64,000 nt of DNA, taken from the NCBI RefSeq assembly GCF_008831285.2, contig NC_045146.1, positions 10,362,972 through 10,426,971 on the forward strand. The letters run 5' to 3'. The position numbers were made by a program, and so were the translations under genes. Under the pieces are notes generated by a model, which was given only the letters and a program-made list of their open reading frames with translations, searched no databases and was not told where the DNA came from. This DNA comes from Nymphaea colorata. Taxonomy: Eukaryota; Streptophyta; Magnoliopsida; Nymphaeales; Nymphaeaceae. Shown here in pieces: positions 45,358 through 57,880 of the stretch; the first letter of the stretch is position 1, and every line of letters starts with the position of its first letter.

Positions 45358-46739
45358 TGTTAACACCCCAAATTTTTCCACATCAAAATTGAAGCAATGT
45401 GAAAATTTCACAAAAGAAATGTGAAATTTTGCAATTTCAAAGCCAATTTTGAACGTAAACGTAATTTGGATTCGAGTAATGAATTTAACCTGTGACACGA
45501 ATTCCAATGCAGAATTACGAGTCCAAATTCAATTACAAATGTCATTTGACGTCCAAATCCAATTACAAAATTCAAATTTTGACTTAGATCCAAGAATTAA
45601 GTCTAGAATGCTACGTGGGACCCATGTGTGGGCCCCACATAGCCCGTGTGGTCAAGACCCCCCCAGGGGCCACGACCCCCTCCATTTAAAAAAATAAATA
45701 AATAAAATAAATATTTGCTCTCAAATTAATTGAAGAAAAGTCATTTTCAAGAAGAAATGAATGAGAAACCTAGGAAAAGTGAGACATTTATGTCTCTCTC
45801 TCTTCTTTAACCAGGTCCTCTTTAAAGAGAAGTCAATTTTCAAAGAGCAATAACTAGGCTGGTCAAATTCACCTAACCTACTTAATCCAAGTATGTTTGA
45901 CTCTAGTGCACCCAAATATGGCGTCAATCTCAGCTAGGCTCGGTCAACTTGGGCTCAGCACAGTAAATAAGGATAGGTCTGTCTCACGATCCAATTAACA
46001 GACGAAAATAGACTTTGACTGAACCAAACCCACTTTAACTAAACTCAGTCAAAGTACAATTTAGCTCAATTAAAAACTTTCATGGCTCAAATTTATCAAA
46101 TTACCTCAAACAAAGTCAAACTACTCACAAATGAGCTTTGACTTCCGTCAATTGGTCGAAATTGACCCATTTGGACAATTTTGGCCTTCTATGGTCAAAT
46201 TGAGATTACAGAGCTCAAACTCAAACTGGTTTATGAAAGGTAAATATACATTTGGATTTGTCAAATACATAAATCAAATACCAAATTGAAAATCAATCTT
46301 TCAAACGAAAGTTTGATTCAGTCAAAATTCATCTTCAATCAAATTATGGATGAAAATACCCTTTTCGAGCTAAATTTGATAGAATTTTCAAATTTTATTC
46401 AAATTTAAATTGGATTATCATAATTCAATGGCATTTGGAGCTTAAAAACTAGGTTTTAACCTAACAAGCTCGATTTCAAACAAAAAAATAAATAAATAGC
46501 ACAAAATAAGGCAAAACCCTGTGCAAGGGCATTTTCATCCAAAATTTTGGTCAAAGTTGGTCAGCTAGGTCTAAACCAATGTTCACCAAACCTATCCCAA
46601 CCCACCTAGCTCGTGGAAATGGGCTAAGAAATGGTCAATTAGAGCCTTTAAAGCCTATTTAACTCATTTTACAAGTCCCCAAGGTCTTATGTGAGTTCCT
46701 AAGGTGAGTTAAGGAGGTGGTTGAACCCACCTCCTCCTC

Positions 46740-46746
46740 TATATAA
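46740..46746 (+). promoter_or_regulatory. TATA box in the 3' LTR
   Basis: TATATAA within CTCCTCCTCTATATAAGCC, a pyrimidine-flanked arrangement typical of plant LTR promoters. The equivalent region is deleted in the 5' LTR. Confidence 0.65.
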
Positions 46747-47394
46747 GCCTCCCCTTGGCCACCAAGGAGGAGGACGAATTTTTTGAAGGGGTATCAGTTA
46801 AGTAGCTAAGAGGGAGAGGCCAAGGAAGAGAAGAAGATTTCATCCAAGCCTCCTTCACCCTTTCTCCCATTTCCTTCTTCATTTTCTTCTATTTTTCCCA
46901 TTGATTTTGCTAAGTTAGGGTGCTTAAGTGGACCCTTACTTAGGATTTTCGTGGTGAGAAGCCTTCTTTCCTACTACAAATTCCAGCAAGCAAGCTATTC
47001 TACTTCTAGCTTTGCTAAGCTTGAATCCAAGCTTGGATTCTTGCTTAGGATTGCTCGATTTAGAAAACAAGTGAAGGTGAAGATTAAGTATGAAGACCGA
47101 CCGCAAGGTAGGTGATTTTAACCATTTCTCATCTATTTTAATTCCAGCAATTCGTGGAAGGACTTATTTTCATTTGTTTCATGACTGAGAATGATGTCCG
47201 GTTAAGGAAAACCTACGATTAAATGTACATGTTAATGCATCATGCATGCACACGTCGGTTTTTCTTAAAGATGAACCCATGTATCAAATTTTGAAAAGGG
47301 CCCTAAGGCCACATCCCTTTCAAAATAACGAGCTTAAAACCATTTTGAACTTCCCACCATGAGAGAGTATCACGGTGAGAGAGTGATCTTGCTG

Positions 47395-47396
<2 letters not shown>

Positions 47397-47454
<58 letters not shown>
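47397..47454. repeat. (AT)29 microsatellite in the 3' LTR
   Basis: A pure AT run of about 58 bp; the same site in the 5' LTR (34916-34925) has about five units. Confidence 0.95.
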
Positions 47455-47456
<2 letters not shown>

Positions 47457-49244
47457 CGAAAAAACCTATTAAGGATGGATGCATTCTCATGAATGTAATC
47501 CACCTTTGCATGGCGAAATTAAGGATGAACTAGCTTGAGCATTCATTTATCCCTTTCTATTTAAAGTTATTTTATTTCATGCTTTATTTAATTGATTAAG
47601 GGTAGTATGAGAGATTTGGAACAAGTTTTCAATCTTCCCACGTAAAAGAACCCAACTATGAATCATCATGATTCATGAGTCGTGTGGTCCCTTGACAAAA
47701 ATTTCATTTTGAAAAGTGAGGTACGTATATATATACTTGTTATATATATACATATATGTGCTCGATCTCTTGCTAAAAATTGCTTTTCTCTCTTAAAATC
47801 AGATTGGAACATGTTTCCAAATTGGTTTTAATAAAATGGTTCATTTTGATTTTCATAGCACCAAATTATGAAATCGTTTTCATTTCGTTTTAAAATTTGC
47901 TTAATTTCAGCAATCCATACGTAAGGTGCGTGTACGTTGTTGAAATCAGACCATGTTTTATAGGAATTGGCTTAAGAATGTTAAATTTTACATTTTTGAA
48001 ATGCCAACTATCCTAGAACCATCCAAAAAAGTTGACGATTTCATGAGTATGAAATCTGAAATTTGAAAAAGGACTTCTCATTTCTATCCAAGAAACAAGC
48101 CATTTATTGGAATCAATGTCCATAATTTTCAGCTATCTAAATCAACATAATGTCTGATTTTTTTAGCTATCTTGAGACAAAAGTGGATGTCATCCACATC
48201 TCCCATCTATTTCAAAAAAAAAAAATGATTTTGGCATCATTTGCATATTTGTCATCATTTTGATAGTTTTATGTCAAGTCTCAAGCTTATGCACTACATC
48301 TCTAATTCATGTGCTTAATTATATAATAAGCATATTTAGAGAAAGTCCTACATGTTAATTAAAATCAATCTTTATGTGCAGATTGTATGATGTACAATTA
48401 CAATATAGACCTTAAGAGATTATGAGAGAGTGAAGAATGTATGTTTCATATGAATGAATCTTGAGAGATTATGAGAGAGAGAAAAATGAATGTTTCATAT
48501 TGTTTCCCTTCTCATTTCATGCATTCACTTTCACTCAAAATCAATAGCACCACATGCACATTCTCAAGAAGTTAAGTGATTCAAATTTGAGTTGCAAAAA
48601 GTGACCAAGTCATATTGCAACAATAATTTGTAAACTTCTCTTAACTTCAAAAGAAAACACAAGTAATGCACTCATATCTTGGCTAAAGTGTGTTTGGAAA
48701 AACAACACGTTTTCTAACAATTTGGAACCTATGTTTCATCAAAATAATGAACTTTACTTAACCAAAATCACACGATTTGGCAAAAGAAGAATTCAAAAAT
48801 CAAGTTTTCTTTGCTAAGAAAACTTAGCTATTTTTCAAAAGTTGATAATAATTTCAACTCATGAACCATCTAGAGTTCACAACAAAGAACTCAATTTCAC
48901 TCTTCAAAATCCTCAAGAATTGTGTATTTCAAATCGAATGGCACAAAAACAAAGGTTTTTGAACCAACTTGAAAATCCTCCAAACAAGTTCAACTCATTC
49001 AAAATGAATTTTGATCCAAAACCTCAATGCATAAGCACATACGATTTGCATCAAAAACTCGTATATGATCCAAATGATCCTTAGTCATTGGTCCAATTAC
49101 CCCTGTTAAAGGTGACAGGAATGGTTAGACCTTGTACCGACGGGCGGATCCCTTTCCATTAGAATATTCTTCAAAACCTCAATTTTAAAAGAATTTTGCT
49201 AATTCGCATTTGACACTCTTCGAGAGAGGGGTGGGGTGCGAACA

Positions 49245-51510
49245 GTATGCTAAAATAAAATATCTTGATGACATATGCCTCATGGCTCTTTGCTCCTTTC
49301 GAGACATTTCTGGTAGAAGTGTTTCTGTCCAGAGAAAATCTTTGATGTTCTGATACCATGGTGTTTCTCTACTTTCTGATTGTAACACATGTTCTGGTAT
49401 GACAAAAGATGGTTGTTCGAGTCTTCTGACTTCAAAAGATCTGATAGATTCTTCAGGTTTGAAGGCAATGATGGAGCCTAAACTGGCCAAACCATATGCA
49501 ATCGAGTTAAATTCTCTTTTGACATGCAAGAGTTGATATTCCTCGAATTGTCTTAAGATGGAAGTTGCTAACTCTTGATATGAGATCAATTTCTGATCTT
49601 TGACTTGAAAATTTCCATTGACCTGACTGACAACTAAGAATGAATCTCCAAAAATGCAAACTCACTGCACTTTAAATTTGAGCAGCATTTTGAGTCCTTG
49701 GATTAGGGCCTCGTACTCTGCCATATTATGTGTGTAGGAGAAATTCAATTTGAGTGAGTAAGGAATCATTTCCCTTTCTAGTGTAATGAAAAGTATCTCA
49801 ATGCCTACCCCAACTGTGCTCTTAAATCCATCAAAATACATCTCTCAAATTGGCTCTGGTTTAGTCGTTAGGATTTGCTCATCTGAAAAATCATCATTTG
49901 TTCTAATTTCTTCAGATAAAGAAAAATCTGCCAATTGATCTGCAATGGCTTGACCCTTGATTGATTTCTGTGACACATATTCTAAATCATATTGCATCAA
50001 CAGAACTTGCCACTTGGCTATCCTTCCATTCAAAAATGGTTGTTCAAGGTTATGTTTGAGTGGATTAAGTTTGGATAAAATTTTAACTTCACATGTCAGT
50101 AGGTAATGCCTTAATTTTTGACACATCCATACCAAGGTTAAGCAAGTTTTTTCCATGTGCAAGTAGTTCTTTTCATACTACACAAATGTCGTACTGATGT
50201 AATAAATGTCGTGTTCTATTCGACATCCTTCTTCATATTGAGCCAAAAATCCACCACAGGCTGAATTGTTAACTGTGATGTAAAGAAATAGAGGTTTCCC
50301 CATAATTGGAGGTTTTAAAATTGGTGGACAAAGAAGATACTTCTTGATCTTTTCAAATGATGCTTGACATTCATGTCCCCATTCAAACTTGACTCCTTTT
50401 CGCAGTAAATGGTTGAAGGGTTCACATCTCATGGCAAGATTAGATATAAACATTCTAATTAACTGAATTCTGCCTTGCAAGCTGCGTAGCTCCTTAAGAT
50501 TTGTTGGTGGTGGCATTTCGATGATCGCCTTTGCTTTGGAGGGATCCATTTCGATTCCCTTTTTGCTAACCGTAAATCCCAAAAACTTACCAGATTCCAC
50601 ACCAAATACACATTTTTGTGGATTCAACCTAAGCTTATACTATAAGAGTTTATCAAAAACTTGAGAAAAAATGTTGATGTGACTTTCCCTTATTTTTTAC
50701 TTAATTAGTAGATCATCTACATAGGCATCCATGATTTGATGCATTTGATCATGAAAGATAGCTTCCATAGCTCTTTGATATGTTGCCCCAGCGTTCTTCA
50801 AACCAAACGGCATTACCGTATAGCAGAAAGTGCCCCATGGGGTTGTAAACGATGTTTTGGCTTGATCTTGAGCAGCCATTTTAATTTGGTTATAGCCAGA
50901 ATATCCATCCATAAAGGAGAACATAGCGTGACCTGCAGTACTGTCTACCAACAAGTCGATGTTTGGAAGTGGATAGTCGTCCTTTGGTGTGACTTTATTC
51001 AAATCTCTGAAATTGATGCAGAGTCAAATTTTACCATTTTTCTTTGGGACTACCATAATGTTTGCTAACCATTCAGGATAGTCGATTGTTTGGATGAACC
51101 CTGCCTTTAATAGGTCTTCTAGGCCTTCCTTAACTTGTCCCTTAAGACGAGGGTCTAGTTTTTTCAATTTTTGTTTGATTGGCTTGCATTCTGGTTTCAA
51201 TGGTAGTCGATGCTCGACTAATTTTGTATCGAGTCCTGGCATGTCCTCATAAGTCCATGCAAATGCTTCTTGATGCTCTTTGAGGAAGTCTATCAACTCT
51301 TTTCTTTCTTCTGCTGAAAGACTGGTTCCAATTTACAAAAACTTTGGATTCTCTTCCGTGCCAATATTAATTTCCTCAATCGGATCATTAATCAAAGGTG
51401 ACAGTTGATCTTGCTTTCTTATATGGATGAACTCTCTGGACATTCCACCTCAATGAGTTTTGGATTTACCTCTTTAAAGGATTTCGATGTTTGATCCTCA
51501 AATACCATCC
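49245..51510 (-). pseudogene. Element B pol: RT, RNase H and archaeal-type RNase H (truncated)
   Basis: Minus-strand near-copy of element A. RT: DFLKEHQEAFAWTYEDMPGL, a TGA at 51024-51026 directly after KKNGKI (as in A), SFMDGYSGYNQIKMA, and YVDD at 50712-50723. RNase H: PLFLYITVNNSACGGFLAQY and EKNYLHMEKTCLTLVWMCQK, with TAG for Gln before YEKNYL. A second RNase H domain, specific to the Tat lineage, spans about 49840-49600: MYFDGFKSTVGVGIEI, NMAEYEALIQGLKM and FGDSFLVVSQVNG, with catalytic-type D, E and D kept but TGA codons before and inside it. The RNase H-integrase linker follows to SSRYFILA, where B is cut off against the end of A's 3' LTR. No integrase or LTR belongs to it. Confidence 0.88.
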
Positions 51511-52985
51511 TAAAGATTATAAAGAAGTTAAATGGGATTTGAAACATTGTATATGGAAGTAAATTGCATATATCATTGCATATTTGAAGGTATTACAAAA
51601 TAAAGAAACTTGGTATATCAGAATACAATGAAGACAAAGTGACAAAGTGATTACTAGATGACAAAATGATAGCGGATTTGCTGATTTAGATTGATGGTGA
51701 ACATCCGCCTATGGTGTTGCTCTTGACAAAAGGTACGGGCTTGAATTCTTCCTCGGCATCCACTTTTTCATAGCTTTCGCATCCCAAGGCTTGAGTGCCT
51801 CGTTGTCCTGTCAAGGTAATTGGTTCTAAGATTCCATTTTCATATTTGCCAAGGCCTTGTAGCCATGACATATGAGTAAATCCAATCATTTCTCATTCTG
51901 ACAAAATTTCTTGAATAAAGGATGACTTTTGTAACTTGTTTGACACCCTTTTTCACCCACATCTGTTTCTTTGGTTTCTGAATGGCCAATCTGCTAAGAC
52001 TTTGAGATAATTTTTCTTCTTTGTAGACTTGAATACTAGGTACCTCAATTGTATATGTTGGTACCAGAATCATTGGGTGCACAAGATGATTATGTCTGTC
52101 CTCTGCATAGATGGTTATAGTATTCCTATTGTGAGTCCATTTGACGCACTGATGTAGAGTGGAGGGGACTGCATTGGTAGCATGGATCCACAGTCTGCCA
52201 AGCAACAGGTTGAATGAGGGCTCTATATCGACCACATGGAATAAAACCCGATGATATGTCTCAGAAATATTCAGATCTAGACATATACATACTAGACATG
52301 GTTGTCCTGTTCTGTCATATCCATGGATGAAAATTGATGACGGGGTATAGTCGGTCTCTCTTATGCCTAACTCACGAGCTGTTTGCTGTGGACAAATGTT
52401 TAGGCTTGCTCTGCCATCAATTAAAATGTGGGAGACTCTAGTGCCCCTCGTTTCTATTACTATGTGCAAGGCATCATTATGCAATGCACCTCCAACTGGT
52501 AGATCTTTATCAGAGAATGTGATCAGATCATTTTCACATAGTTCAAAAGTCCATTCGTTCCACCTATTGGGACTAAATCCTCCCTTCTTGACTTTAGGTA
52601 AGGGGTCTAATTCCTTGAAATTGGATCCCAAGGGTTCAGGGTCCCATACTTGTGACTTTCGATCGATCTCTGCCAGACTGTCGTGTTTAACCGGTCCGGT
52701 TTGTGCATTAATGGATCCTTTATCATGTTTGAAAAGTAATCCAAAGAAATTGAGGGACACTGTATCTCTTTTGTTCATCACCATAATTTGATGATTTGTT
52801 GAAAATCTGACCATCGAAACTGTTTCTTTCCCATGTTTAGGAAAAGGGTTCTTGAGAATGTTTGGTTGTTCACTGACCTCTTTGATGATTTTTTTGTCAA
52901 CTGCATCTTGCACAATATTTTTAAGTACAAGGTAGTCTTCTGTGTTCAAGTCTTGGAGCACGATGAAATTTATAAAATTGCTCAT
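51511..52985 (-). pseudogene. Element B protease and linker
   Basis: A 381-codon open frame (51840-52985), the longest retroelement ORF in the window, then a shorter segment (51686-51889) and non-coding DNA to RT. It reads NTEDYLVLKNIVQDAVDKKI, SMVRFSTNHQIMVMNKRD, DLPVGGALHNDALHIVIE and ILIDGRASLNICPQQ. The active-site loop has Asp-Gly-Arg where A has Asp-Gly-Gly, so the flap-supporting glycine is lost. LLLGRLWIHA follows. It covers the positions at which A has stops at 40160 and 40913, showing those are private to A. Confidence 0.82.
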
Positions 52986-53456
52986 TGTTTTTCCTCATCA
53001 TCGGTGGAGGGTTGAAGACTTTTAGGAGAAACAGAGTACCTCTTTCGATCAACATGTGCATGACCTCTTCATAACTCTATTGTAATGGAGTGAATTTTCT
53101 ATCGTATCTCCATCCAGGATGTTTGTTTTTAGTGTCACTGCTACTGCCACTAGCTCTGTCCATTACCCTTTATTCTTGAGATATTCTAACTTCTCTTTCT
53201 TGAATGTGGCGGCATTGGCTATGATGTTGGCTGGAGCATTTTGACTTCTGCTATTCTTCTTTGTATCTTCCCTAATCTTTACTGGGATGACAACTTCAGA
53301 AGCTCTATTTTCAATTCCTGCTTCAATGCATTCTGCCCTCTCGGTGAGATCGATGAAAGACTTGATTGGAACATTGGAAATGAAGCTCTTCAATGATTGT
53401 GTCAAATTGTTCACGATGAGTCCCAATGCATGGGATTGAGAGATTGGGTCCCTCAT
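52986..53456 (-). pseudogene. Element B gag, C-terminal part
   Basis: Begins at MRDPISQSHALGLIVNN (53456) and reads FIDLTERAECIEAGIEN to about 53163, then shifts frame into the zinc-ligand region. Homology to A stops at the base before this Met, where LINE-related DNA starts, so the N-terminal gag, PMD ORF, PBS and LTR of B are absent. Confidence 0.8.
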
Positions 53457-53519
53457 CTGATGTTCTAGGGAGGAAGATATAAAGGCAAGTTGATGTTCAC
53501 AATCAAAGAATGCACATGG

Positions 53520-56500
53520 GGGTTATGGGGAACAAGGAAATCCTTGTTTAGACAAGGGAGGATGTTCTGGTCCCTGACTCGGTCCTCCTTCGTAAGGTAG
53601 TGAATAAAGCAAGAAAGGAGTTGAGGTGAATAATCTGGATAGCAGTGCTGGAAACAAGATGCACAGCTTGGGAGGGAGAAAGAGGGTTAAAAGTAAGAAA
53701 AAAATTGGCTTAAGTAATGTGGTGTCCATGCTAAAGGATTCTAATAGATCAACAAACCCTCTGGATGGAGAGTTGGGGAATCTGATTTGGGAAGATCTAG
53801 CTATGCACATCAATGCCAAGGAGAATGATCCTCATCCTAGTAATGATCAGAGAAGACTCAGTCTCTTTTGAGATGAAAATTATAGGCTGGAATGTGAGAG
53901 GGCTTGGTGCAAAGGCAGTCCAAAGGGACTGTATTAATCTGTTGTGGTCTCCCAAACCTGATTTGTTCTTTTTGATGGACACTATGCTGAATATTGATCA
54001 TTTTCAGCAATTTGTTGAACAATTACAAGAGTATAACTTGGAATCCAATTTGCAGAATGAAAATGACTGGGCCAGAATTGTCTGTGGGTGGAATAAAGAT
54101 TATTGTAGTCTACAAAGGTGTAGATTTAATTGATTTTGGATGGACTACACTTTTACTGCAATCAATACGGGATAGGTTTTTGATGTGGTAGAAGTATACC
54201 TACACATAGATTTTAGGATCTGTAGGGGGCAGTTAATAATGGTAGGGGCTGTTTTGGTGAATAAATATAGACCTACCTTAGCTATGAGACTTTAATTCTG
54301 TTGAAAGTGAAGGAGAAAAAACAGGCAAAACACTGACACGAGCTGCCTATATGTCCTTTAATACATTTATCCAAGTTACTAAGATCTACGAGGTCAGTGA
54401 TGGAAGAACTCTTTACACTTGGTCTAATCATTGCACTTTTCCTGATACAATCTAAACTAGAATTGATAATTGTTACTTAAACAAATCATGCCTTGAATCT
54501 TTTATTGGCAAGAGTAGTTTGGTCATAGTACCAAGAACAACTTCAGATCATGCAGCGTTGGTATATGAATTCAAAGCTTCATTGGATCATACATATGGTG
54601 GGCCTATTTTTTGATATTTTAATTACTAGGACATGAATCCAAGCTGCCACACCCTTATTGAGAGAGTATGGAGGGTAGGAGTTAAAGAGTGTCCTATGCT
54701 TCTGCTGGTTGGAAAACTAGAAAGACTGAAAAGCTGTTTGCACAATTGACTAGGTTGGGGGTTGAAAAAATTGATAAAAAAATTTGCAGATTGCAAAGCC
54801 AGCTTGTTGATCTTCACAGTGCAGGTAATAGGTGCAGCAAAAGGTGGGTGGATCAACAAATTCAGGTGAGACAAGAGCAAAGTGAATTGAAGAGAGATTA
54901 TTGGAGACAAAGGGCTAGGTAATGTGGCTAAAGGAAGGTGATGGTAACATGGCTTTCTTTCTTGCACTAGTGAAAGGAAAAACAAAGAAAAGAGATATTC
55001 TGGAAATCAAAACTGAAGAGGGATTGTTTTCCAATCCTATGGAAATTCATGAAGCATACAGGCATCAATTTGAATTTTTTTTTGAAGAAGATGACTCAGC
55101 TAGAGAGCTCCGTAGCATGTTGGGAGATGGTAATGAAATTACTCTTGAAGAGAACTATGTGCTTTTGAAGCCAATAATTGATGAAGAAGTAAAGTGGGCA
55201 GTAATGGGGGCAAAGAAGAAGCTCCCCAGGCCTAGATGGCTTCCTAAATGGGTTTTTTGTCAAGTATTGGGACATGGTAGGAATGGAGGTGTCCAAAGCA
55301 ATTCAAGACTCCTTTGTCAAAAGCAAGTTTGTTAAGAAGATTGGAATGAGTTTTTTGGTGCTATTACCAAAAAAAAAATTGTGCAAAAAAACTTGTTGAT
55401 TTTTGTCCCATTAAACTTGACAATAGTGTTCTCGAATTTATATCTAGGGTAATGGCTTGCGAATAAAAAAAGTTTTAGGAAGGATTATTTCAAAAAAGTA
55501 GGGCGCATTCCTAGAGAGCATGAGTATTCATTACAGTTATTTTCTGGCCCATGAGATGGTCTCTAGTACATGTGCAAAAATAGACTTGTCAAAACATATG
55601 ACATGGTTAATTGGAATTTTTTAGAGAAGGCTGCATGCTGCCAGGCTTGCATGCTGCCAGGCTTGCAAATATGATTCAGGTCCCTAATCTTTGTAGAGGT
55701 GTGAATGTGTGGCTTCCTTAATGTATGTAGATGACATGTTGTTATGTAAAAGGAAATAAAAAATCTCTTCACAATTTGGGTTATGTGTTGGTAGATTTTC
55801 AAAAGGTCTCAGGAATGAGGATTAATACTGAAAAATTTTATTATTTCATATTTGGTTCTTTAAATGAAGTCATTAATGAAGCTCTTTGTAGGTTTGGATG
55901 GTCAGGGTTGTTTTCCCACATGATACTTGGGACTTCCATTGCTCCCCTCTTTGTTTGGTGCCTCAATTTGGGACCTAGTCATTCTTAAGATGCAGAAAAG
56001 CTTAGTTTGGAAAGAAGGGCTGTTATCATACATTGGGAAGTTGTACGTAATTAAAACTGTGTTGGCATCACTTCCTAGGTATTGGATAGTGTTCTAAAAT
56101 GTCATGTTTTAGTGATTGAGGAAATGGAATGCATTATGGGTAGATTCTTATGAGAAAACATGGAGGGCCTCATATAATTTCTTGGAAAGTAAAGTCTCTT
56201 CTGATAGATGAGGGAGAAGTAGGCATCAAAAAAATTGGAGAGATTAACATAAGTAGTCTAGATCTTGCTGCAAGTAAAGTGCTAGTAGGCCACAATCTTT
56301 GGAGAGATACTAGTAGATCCATATATCTTCAAAAGAAGAGTCTTTGAGATGAGCATTTTGGCTCCAAGGCTCTCCATTGTGGAAGGATCTAATATGGGCT
56401 TGGAAGAGGATGAAAGAAGAAATTGGTTGGAGCATAAAGAATTGGGAACTCATCAAGTACTGGGCTGACCCTTGGGAGGGACAATCTTTAATTAACAAGG

Positions 56501-57705
56501 TTCCTTTTGACAGAATCCATGAAATAGAAAATGAGTCGGAACTCTCTTTAAAGGTAGTAGTGCATCAGTATAGTACTATAGCTAATTGGAGGAGGCATAT
56601 AAGTCTAGTGGGAGAGAGCATCAGTGCCAATTTAGCCCATGGTACACATATGTTGATTTGAAAAAACAATGGTAGGCAGGTAGTGTTAAGAATACAGATT
56701 TGGGAAAGAGTAAGAAGAAAAGGAGGAGTAATGCAATAGAGAAAGTTTGTTTGGTTGGGAACCTAGATTCCTAGAGCTTGCTGGTTTGCTTATGTGCCAA
56801 GCCATAATAAATTGCCCAATGAAACTTGGAGCTAACATTTTGGCTTTTCTATTGTAGACTTTGCAGGAGGGGCATAGAAGACAAATGACACCTTATTTTT
56901 CAACGTTTCATTGCAGGCCAATATTTGGAAATATATCATATCCTGGTATGGAGTTTCCAGAGCCCTTTAGGAGACTTTTGGTTGGAGCTGATATGGTGGA
57001 GGAGAAAGAAATTTTCAAGCAAAGGATTCAAGCTTTGCTGGGATCTCTATTTTAACATTGTGATATGGAAGGTTTGGAGATTTCCAAACCTTGCCATACA
57101 TGAAGGAAAAATCAAGAGGATTAGGAGGCAAAAAGGAAGTATGGGTTGCATGCTCAAAGGTAATGTTGAAGCAGGACTGGATAGTGGAAGTGGCAAAGCT
57201 ATAAAAATTTGGTTGCAAATGCATGTCTTTAGTCTTTTTTGGAAGATTCAGGCCAATAAAGAATGCATTGTTGAAATTGTTATGGGATATCAAGATGGAA
57301 GAAGAATATGTGAGGGTAATATTTGGTTGAATGGTGTATTTTTTACCAGAAAAAAGAGAGTAAGATCGGAATCAATCTCTTATAGTCAAAAATCAAGTGC
57401 TACTCCAGCTGTTGAATGAAATTCCTTATGGGGTAGCAAATGTTCGTATCAGACCTAATGACATTAATTGGTGCAGATGGCAGCAAAACTTCATAACCAA
57501 CAATTACTTTGGAGATTTAGCTATTCGATCCAATCATTTCTTGTATGATGGATGTATTTCTATTTGTGCTGATTCCATTTGCTATGAATTTCTTCTTTTA
57601 TTGATTGCAGAGGTAGGGGCCTATTAAGGCTGGTTGTTTTTGTTTGATCTATATAACTCATTCTTTTATTCAATAGAAGGGGACCACCCCAGCCCGATTT
57701 CAACA
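53520..57705 (+). mobile_element. Degenerate LINE (L1-type) with endonuclease and RT
   Basis: Plus-strand LINE. The endonuclease starts at the ATG at 53873: KIIGWNVRGLGAKAVQRD and LFFLMDTML (normally LxExK). The RT region: GYLKEGDGNMAFFLALVKG (about 54920), DEEVKWAVMGAKKKLPRP, LVDFCPIKL-like text, KTYDMVNWNFLEKA (A motif, about 55600) and YVDDMLLCKGN in place of YADD (about 55720). Between the last two, the usual GxxQGDPLSP block is missing, so an internal deletion joins them. RT-thumb/zf-RVT-like parts follow (KNWELIKYWADPWEG, about 56430). Stops and shifts are frequent. A 3' UTR-like T-rich stretch (57630-57690) ends it; no poly-A tail is seen, as an LTR scrap follows directly. Confidence 0.8.
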
Positions 57706-57857
57706 GATTACCCTTGGTAAAGGTGATAGGAACAGTTAGACCAAATACCAATCGGTTGGAATTCCTGCACAAAAGAAACAGAAGCGAGTACAAGTAATAT
57801 ATTATTTCTCATTTAAAATGGCATATATTCAAGATTGAAAAAATTTGCATGTGAACA
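57706..57857 (+). repeat. U5 end of a Tat-like 5' LTR (element C)
   Basis: Carries the recurring GATTACCCTTGGTAAAGGTG and AGGAACAGTTAGACC box, then AAACAGAAGCGAGTAC and TTGAAAAAATTTGCATGTGAACA, the last ending like an LTR terminus (GTGAACA). A PBS-like sequence comes three bases later. The rest of this LTR is missing; LINE DNA abuts it on the left. Confidence 0.6.
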
Positions 57858-57860
57858 TAA

Positions 57861-57880
57861 GTGCCAACCATGATGGGACT
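57861..57880 (+). other. Degenerate primer binding site of element C
   Basis: GTGCCAACCATGATGGGACT resembles element A's TGGCACACCCGGTGGGACC in position after the LTR end and in the shared CCxxxxTGGGAC core. Confidence 0.5.

Larger units (their letters stand above)
45358..49244 (+). mobile_element. 3' LTR of element A
   Basis: Begins TGTTAACACCCC next to the polypurine tract and ends GGGGTGCGAACA; 3,887 bp. It keeps the roughly 650-bp segment (about 46706-47355) deleted from the 5' LTR, including the TATA box, and has a long AT microsatellite. The next base begins the minus-strand copy B. The flanking five bases (GTATG) do not match those before the 5' LTR (ATCAC), so there is no target-site duplication. 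Confidence 0.9.

Noticed and set aside
47303-47511. Tyr-Ile repeat ORFs
   Set aside because: Translation of an AT microsatellite.
33472-49249. Target-site duplication of element A
   Set aside because: ATCAC on the left and GTATG on the right do not match.
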